Positions 5,623 through 8,773 of a DNA stretch of 8,773 nt are shown here, piece by piece. Numbering within the stretch: the stretch's first letter is position 1; each line of letters begins with the position of its first letter. The stretch comes from Robbsia sp050955065 (GTDB lineage Bacteria > Pseudomonadota > Gammaproteobacteria > Burkholderiales > Burkholderiaceae), in NCBI GenBank assembly GCA_050955065.1, contig JBPBQT010000217.1, positions 1 to 8,773 on the forward strand, read 5' to 3'. The notes beneath the pieces were generated by a model. It searched no databases, was not told the DNA's origin, and saw only the letters and a program-made list of their open reading frames with translations. The translations under genes and the position numbers were made by a program.

Positions 5623-6459
5623 CTAGCCGACCTGGCTGATATTACGGCGCAGGCGCGGCTTGCGCGCGGGCTTGGCCACGGCCGCCACTTCCGCCAGCAC
5701 GCTGGCCTCGACCGCCGGTGCTGTCGCGAGCGACGACGTCTCCGCCCGCGGCCGACGCGCGGCAGCCGTCGCCAGCTTGACGACCTTGCGATTCGGCGCC
5801 GCGCGGCCCGGCGTGTCGGCGGCGGCATCGCCCCGGATCACCAGGGTCATGATGCGGGCCAGGTTGCTGTTGACGCGCTTCACGCCCAGATAGCGTTCGG
5901 TCACTTCAGGATCGGTGGCGGCCAGATGTTCCATCGCGCCATGCAGGATCGATGCCTCGGCAAAGGCATCGGCGCGCTTGCGCGCGCCGCGCGCCGGATG
6001 AACCGACAGGATGCACTCGGCGAAATCCTGGATGAACGGGATGAAGGTGTTCATCCGCAGTTCCTCGAAACGCTTGTCGCCGCGGCTCGCCTCGGTGTTC
6101 CTGAAGCGCAGCACCGGCCGGTGTTTCGTCCACACGTCGTTGAGCCCTTCGATCACCGCCGTGGTCTGCTGTTCGAGCCGACCCAGACTCCATGGCTCCT
6201 CGAAAATCTTGCGCAGCATGACCATGTCACGCCCGGCTTCCTCGCCCAACGAGAAGAGGACGTCCTTGGGATCGTCGAAATACATATAGAAGCTTGCCGG
6301 CGACGTTCCCGCTTCCGCCGCGATGCCGACCGCAGTCAGTTCAACCGGCGAGTGGGAACGCAACAGGAGACGCGTCGCCTCCATCAGCTTGGTGCGAGTT
6401 TCTCGTCCTTTACGGCCAAGGATCTGTCCCTGTTTATTTGTTGAGGCTTCCGTTTCCAT
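5623..6459 (-). CDS. TetR-family transcriptional regulator with long basic C-terminal tail
   Basis: A 278-residue protein, longer than the usual 190-230 for TetR regulators. Residues about 18-65 form the DNA-binding domain: RETRTKLMEATRLLL (helix 1), then the helix-turn-helix LTAVGIAAEAGTSPASFYMYF (41-61), with FYMYFDDPKDVLF matching the conserved FYxYFxxKxxL recognition-helix end. Residues 66-209 are the all-helical ligand/dimer domain, which shows no specific effector motif. Residues 211-278 are an Ala/Pro/Lys/Arg-rich, probably disordered tail ending RKPRLRRNISQVG. I chose the ATG at 6457-6459 (minus strand): GGAA lies about six bases upstream and the next in-frame ATG further upstream has no support. 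It is convergent with the ACAD operon and divergent from the acyl-CoA ligase. Neighbouring TetR proteins commonly repress acyl-CoA catabolic genes and respond to acyl-CoA ligands; that role here is inferred. Confidence 0.9.
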   Translation of the reverse strand: METEASTNKQGQILGRKGRETRTKLMEATRLLLRSHSPVELTAVGIAAEAGTSPASFYMYFDDPKDVLFSLGEEAGRDMVMLRKIFEEPWSLGRLEQQTTAVIEGLNDVWTKHRPVLRFRNTEASRGDKRFEELRMNTFIPFIQDFAECILSVHPARGARKRADAFAEASILHGAMEHLAATDPEVTERYLGVKRVNSNLARIMTLVIRGDAAADTPGRAAPNRKVVKLATAAARRPRAETSSLATAPAVEASVLAEVAAVAKPARKPRLRRNISQVG

Positions 6460-6543
6460 CAAAAATTCCGTACTCAAAGTGTGGGTGACGCGTCGTCCCT
6501 CGCATCGTTTCGACGACGAAGCTGACAATGCATAATTTGCCAC

Positions 6544-6614
6544 AAGTTGCGCCGTTCCGACAGCGCCGCCGCTCGAACATGCAAAGTCGCGACAGCGGCC
6601 GGGAAGTTGCACCG
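6544..6614 (+). repeat. Direct repeat of 11 bases, 60 bases apart
   Basis: AAGTTGCGCCG (6544-6554) recurs as AAGTTGCACCG (6604-6614) with one difference, offset by exactly 60 bases, close to six helical turns. The shorter element CGACAGCG also repeats at 6558-6565 and 6590-6597. These could be paired binding sites for a regulator, or remnants of a local duplication. Confidence 0.4.
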
Positions 6615-6631
6615 AGAGGCGGCTGTCGGAA
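6555..6631. repeat. Large imperfect inverted repeat, 77 bases
   Basis: Left arm 6555-6570 (TTCCGACAGCGCCGCC) pairs with right arm 6618-6631 (GGCGGCTGTCGGAA) over 14 base pairs with a two-base bulge. After one mismatch, CTCG (6572-6575) pairs with CGAG (6613-6616), and further in TGCAA (6580-6584) pairs with TTGCA (6607-6611). The structure is long for chance and could be a cruciform, a regulator-binding region or a leader-RNA hairpin. If TetR is transcribed from beyond 6631 it would lie in the TetR 5' leader. Confidence 0.5.
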
Positions 6632-6750
6632 AGCCGCGGCGTGGCGTGCGCGACGCCGGTTCTTCCGGAGCGGTCCGGACGTGCCGCGGCCTGCGTGGCG
6701 CCCTGTCCGCCGGACTTCCGGGGATACCCTAGGAGCCTTTCAAGAATACC

Positions 6751-6775
6751 AGTAACGCCGTTCAAAGCTGTTACT
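6751..6775. promoter_or_regulatory. Dyad overlapping the ligase promoter, candidate TetR operator
   Basis: AGTAAC (6751-6756) and GTTACT (6770-6775) are perfect 6-bp inverted arms around a 13-base spacer, 25 bases in all. Size and symmetry suit a dimeric TetR-type repressor. It covers the -35 element and part of the spacer of the candidate ligase promoter, so binding would block RNA polymerase. The TetR gene lies immediately divergent. Assignment to that regulator is inference. Confidence 0.45.
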
Positions 6776-6789
6776 ATGTTAGTTATTAA
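6761..6789 (+). promoter_or_regulatory. Candidate sigma-70 promoter of the acyl-CoA ligase gene
   Basis: TTCAAA (6761-6766, four of six matches to TTGACA) and TATTAA (6784-6789, four of six to TATAAT) are separated by 17 bases, within the most AT-rich block of the window. Transcription would start near 6796, leaving a leader of about 105 bases. The dyad at 6751-6775 overlaps it, fitting repression by a neighbouring regulator. Confidence 0.45.
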
Positions 6790-6888
6790 AATTCAATCCG
6801 CCCGGGTGCCTGCCACCGGCGTCGCGTCCGTACAACGCCCTGTCGGCATCGGGCAGGCCCGGCGCAGGGGCGAACCCACTGAGAGATC

Positions 6889-6894
6889 GAGGAG
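6889..6894 (+). promoter_or_regulatory. Strong RBS fixing the ligase start
   Basis: GAGGAG ends seven bases before the ATG at 6902. It is the best Shine-Dalgarno match in the window and shows that the 87 in-frame codons upstream are not part of the ligase. Confidence 0.8.
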
Positions 6895-6901
6895 ACAGAA
6901 G

Positions 6902-8530
6902 ATGAGTGTGGAGAAACATGTGGCGTGGACGGCGGGCCGCCAGGGGACGATCAACGAAGTATTGCGCCAGGCGGTCGCGGCGCACGGCGACCGGACGTTT
7001 CTGGAGTTCCTGGGCGACGAATACACCTTTGCCGAAGTCGGCACACAGGCGTGCCGGCTCGCCAACGGTCTGCGCGCACTGGGCGTGAAGCACGGCGATA
7101 CGGTGGTGACGCTGCTCGACAATTCGGCCGACGCGATCTTCATCTGGCTGGCGATCAACAAGCTCGGCGCGATCAGCGTGCCGGTCAACACCGCGTTGAA
7201 GGGCGAATTCCTGCGACATCAGGTGTCCGACGCCGGCGCGGCCGTCATCATCGCCGAGCGCGATTACGCGGAGCGCGTGGCCGCTGTTGCCGACCGCCTG
7301 CCGGAGTTGCGCACGCTGGTGTTTCGCGGAGCGCTGCCGGACATCGCGGACTTCGAGCCCACCTTGCTGCCCTGGCCGGAAATCATCAGCGACGACGCGA
7401 GCGATCCGGACGTCGCGGTCAAGCCGTCGGATCTCGCGATGCTGGTCTACACGGGCGGCACGACCGGCCCGTCGAAGGGATGCATGGTCAGCCACAACTA
7501 TGCGTACGCGTTCTGTCAGCAGATGCTGAAGATGACCGGCCGCACGAGCGCGACGCATACCTGGACGCCGCTGCCGCTGTTCCACATGAATGCGATCTGC
7601 TCGACCGTGATGGTCAACCTGATGGTGGGGGCGCGCGTCTCGATCTACCCGCGCTTCTCGGTGTCGAACTTCTGGCCGGAAATCGAACGCACGCAGGCCA
7701 CCGAGGTGTCGATCCTCGCGGCGATGTTCCCGATGCTCGCCAACGCGCCGGACAACGACGCGATGAAGCGTTGTCACGGCCAGCTGCACGCCGCGTGGGG
7801 CGCACCGTTTCCGCCGGACATCCAGGCGATCTGGAAGGCGCGCTTCGGCCTCAAGCACACGGTGTCGGGCTGCTTCGGTTTGACCGAATGCTCGCTGATG
7901 ACCGTGCTGCCGTACGGCGAGCCGTCCAAGCCGGGCAGCTCCGGCAAGCGCAACGAGTGGTTCGACGTGCGTATCGTCGACGAGCACGACAACGAACTGC
8001 CGGCCGGCACGCCCGGCGAGATCATCGTGCGCCCGCGCATGCCGAACATCATGTTCGAGGGGTACTGGCGCCGTCCGGAGGATACGCTGAAGGTCATGCG
8101 CAACCAGTGGTTTCATACCGGCGACATCGGCAAGTTCGACGAGGACGACTACTTCTACTTCGTCGACCGCAAGAAGGATTATCTGCGCCGGCGCGGCGAG
8201 AACATCTCCAGCTTCGAGGTGGAGAACGCGTTCCGCGCGCACCATGCCGTCGAGGACGTCGCCGCGCACGCGGTGCTCGACACGCTGGGCGAGGATGAAC
8301 TGAAGGTGACGATCGTGCTGAAAGCCGGGGCGTCGCTCGACGAGGAGACGCTGTGCCGCTGGTCGATCGATCAGTTGCCGTACTACGCGGTGCCGCGGTA
8401 TATCGAGTTCCGCAGCGATTTTCCGCGCAGCCCGGTCGGCCGGATCCTCAAGTACGATCTGCGCGCGCAGGGCGTGACGCCGACGACCTGGGACCGCGAG
8501 AAAGCGGACATCGTGCTGAGCAAGCGCTGA
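6902..8530 (+). CDS. AMP-forming acyl-CoA synthetase (ANL superfamily), CaiC/FadD-like
   Basis: A 542-residue ligase of full family length. It activates a carboxylic acid with ATP to an acyl-AMP and then transfers it to CoA, in the cytosol. Motifs in order: P-loop YTGGTTGPSKG (183-193); PLFHMN (225-230); FGLTE (325-329, adenine/AMP site); HTGD (405-408); DRKKD (422-426), with the hinge residue in this region; RRGENIS (430-436), CoA/C-domain motif; and PVGRILKYDLR (511-521) near the C-terminus. At this last motif (A10) the common Gly-Lys is Gly-Arg (Arg514), with a Lys at 517. The overall pattern resembles crotonobetaine/carnitine-CoA ligase-like and FadD17/FadD19-like enzymes, but I cannot name the substrate. 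It has its own promoter candidate and RBS, diverges from TetR, and is followed after nine bases by an alpha/beta hydrolase. It probably feeds the CoA ester used by the nearby ACADs. Confidence 0.92.
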   Translation: MSVEKHVAWTAGRQGTINEVLRQAVAAHGDRTFLEFLGDEYTFAEVGTQACRLANGLRALGVKHGDTVVTLLDNSADAIFIWLAINKLGAISVPVNTALKGEFLRHQVSDAGAAVIIAERDYAERVAAVADRLPELRTLVFRGALPDIADFEPTLLPWPEIISDDASDPDVAVKPSDLAMLVYTGGTTGPSKGCMVSHNYAYAFCQQMLKMTGRTSATHTWTPLPLFHMNAICSTVMVNLMVGARVSIYPRFSVSNFWPEIERTQATEVSILAAMFPMLANAPDNDAMKRCHGQLHAAWGAPFPPDIQAIWKARFGLKHTVSGCFGLTECSLMTVLPYGEPSKPGSSGKRNEWFDVRIVDEHDNELPAGTPGEIIVRPRMPNIMFEGYWRRPEDTLKVMRNQWFHTGDIGKFDEDDYFYFVDRKKDYLRRRGENISSFEVENAFRAHHAVEDVAAHAVLDTLGEDELKVTIVLKAGASLDEETLCRWSIDQLPYYAVPRYIEFRSDFPRSPVGRILKYDLRAQGVTPTTWDREKADIVLSKR

Positions 8531-8539
8531 GCCGGCCCC

Positions 8540-8773
8540 ATGAAAGCGTCCCTGCAAGAGACCATGAGTTCGTCCGCGCGGCAGACGCCTGAAGGCGACG
8601 CGTCGCGGGTCATCGAGACGCGCGTTTTTACCGGCGTCAGCGGCAATCGGCTGGTGTCCGATGCCGGCGGCGATCCGGCCGCCCCCGCGGTCCTGCTGCT
8701 GCACGGCGGCGGCCAGACGCGGCATTCCTGGGGACAGGCCCAGCGCGAACTGATCGACGCCGGGTACTACGCG
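8540..8773 (+). CDS. Alpha/beta hydrolase, N-terminal part (runs off window)
   Basis: An open frame runs from ATG 8540 to the window edge and gives 78 residues. After a polar leader of about 22 residues comes VIETRVFTGVSGNRLVSDAG (strands 1-2) and then AVLLLHGGGQTRHSW (50-64), the strand-3/oxyanion-hole HGGG motif of alpha/beta-hydrolase-fold enzymes. QAQRELIDAGYYA matches the following helix and the start of strand 4. The nucleophile elbow and the rest of the catalytic triad lie beyond the window, so esterase, thioesterase, C-C hydrolase or lactonase cannot be told apart. It starts nine bases after the ligase stop, so the two are likely one operon. The start is uncertain: a second ATG at 8564, preceded by AAGAG, would give a shorter leader. 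Confidence 0.8.
   Translation, partial: MKASLQETMSSSARQTPEGDASRVIETRVFTGVSGNRLVSDAGGDPAAPAVLLLHGGGQTRHSWGQAQRELIDAGYYA

Larger units (their letters stand above)
6460..6901. other. 442-base divergent intergenic region between TetR and acyl-CoA ligase
   Basis: This is the only long stretch without a convincing gene. Its TetR-proximal part (6471-6540) is moderately AT-rich, with an AT patch near 6526-6540, but I see no good -10/-35 pair for TetR on the minus strand. The centre (6541-6720) is GC-rich with a large inverted repeat, an 11-base direct repeat and small palindromes, including GTCCGGAC (6673-6680) and GTCCG-C-CGGAC (6705-6715). The ligase-proximal part has an AT-rich block (6761-6796) with a candidate promoter and dyad, then a leader of about 105 bases up to the ligase RBS. 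In-frame open codons upstream of the ligase ATG cross the promoter and look non-coding. Confidence 0.75.

Noticed and set aside
5539..6444. 301-codon plus-strand frame through the TetR gene
   Set aside because: It is antisense to a regulator with a clear helix-turn-helix, starts in the G-rich gap, and shows no domain.
6460..6765. N-terminal extension of TetR to 6765
   Set aside because: The added residues cover the large inverted repeat and part of the operator region, and the TetR fold begins shortly after the ATG at 6459.
6641..6901. 87-codon N-terminal extension of the ligase
   Set aside because: It crosses the AT-rich promoter region and the Shine-Dalgarno site, and is not ligase-like; ATG 6902 is clearly the start.
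6779..8725. 648-codon open frame on the minus strand
   Set aside because: It is antisense to the full acyl-CoA ligase and part of the hydrolase, has no recognisable motif, and fits the codon-bias shadow pattern.
1..8773. CRISPR array, tRNA, rRNA, insertion sequence, phage or toxin-antitoxin system
   Set aside because: No regular spaced repeats, no tRNA cloverleaf, no transposase or integrase motifs and no small toxin-like genes were seen; the content is metabolic.

Overview
The window is GC-rich with dense, tightly packed genes, and its enzyme families suggest a high-GC proteobacterium, most likely a betaproteobacterium of the Burkholderia/Cupriavidus kind. That assignment is inferred from composition and gene style; there is no rRNA or other taxonomic marker here.

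Layout. Positions 1-113 hold the last 36 codons of a short-chain dehydrogenase/reductase. A rightward run follows: a DUF35-type zinc-ribbon/OB-fold protein (214-633) and four consecutive acyl-CoA dehydrogenase (ACAD) family genes (630-1823, 1813-3096, 3157-4353, 4355-5521). A short convergent gap (5522-5622) carries a strong G-quadruplex motif and a GC hairpin. On the minus strand is a TetR-family regulator with a long basic C-terminal tail (5623-6459). A 442-base intergenic region (6460-6901) holds a large inverted repeat, a pair of direct repeats and a candidate promoter overlapped by a dyad. Then come a rightward AMP-forming acyl-CoA ligase (6902-8530) and the start of an alpha/beta hydrolase (8540 to the window edge).

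How it may work together. The ligase would activate a carboxylic acid to its CoA thioester. The ACADs would introduce alpha,beta double bonds. The SDR could oxidise a hydroxyacyl intermediate, and the DUF35 protein would partner a thiolase or retro-aldolase-like enzyme that is not in the window. TetR is a plausible substrate-responsive repressor. The substrate cannot be read from the sequence.

The most interesting point is that the four ACADs are not four equivalent enzymes. Two (genes 2 and 3) keep the middle-domain flavin motifs and a candidate catalytic Glu but lack the C-terminal RKxFG and QxHGxxG motifs. The other two (genes 1 and 4) show the opposite pattern. This is what is expected of two obligate heteromeric (alpha2beta2) ACADs like those of actinobacterial steroid side-chain catabolism. 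It suggests a catabolic route with two successive dehydrogenations of bulky, branched or polycyclic acyl-CoAs.
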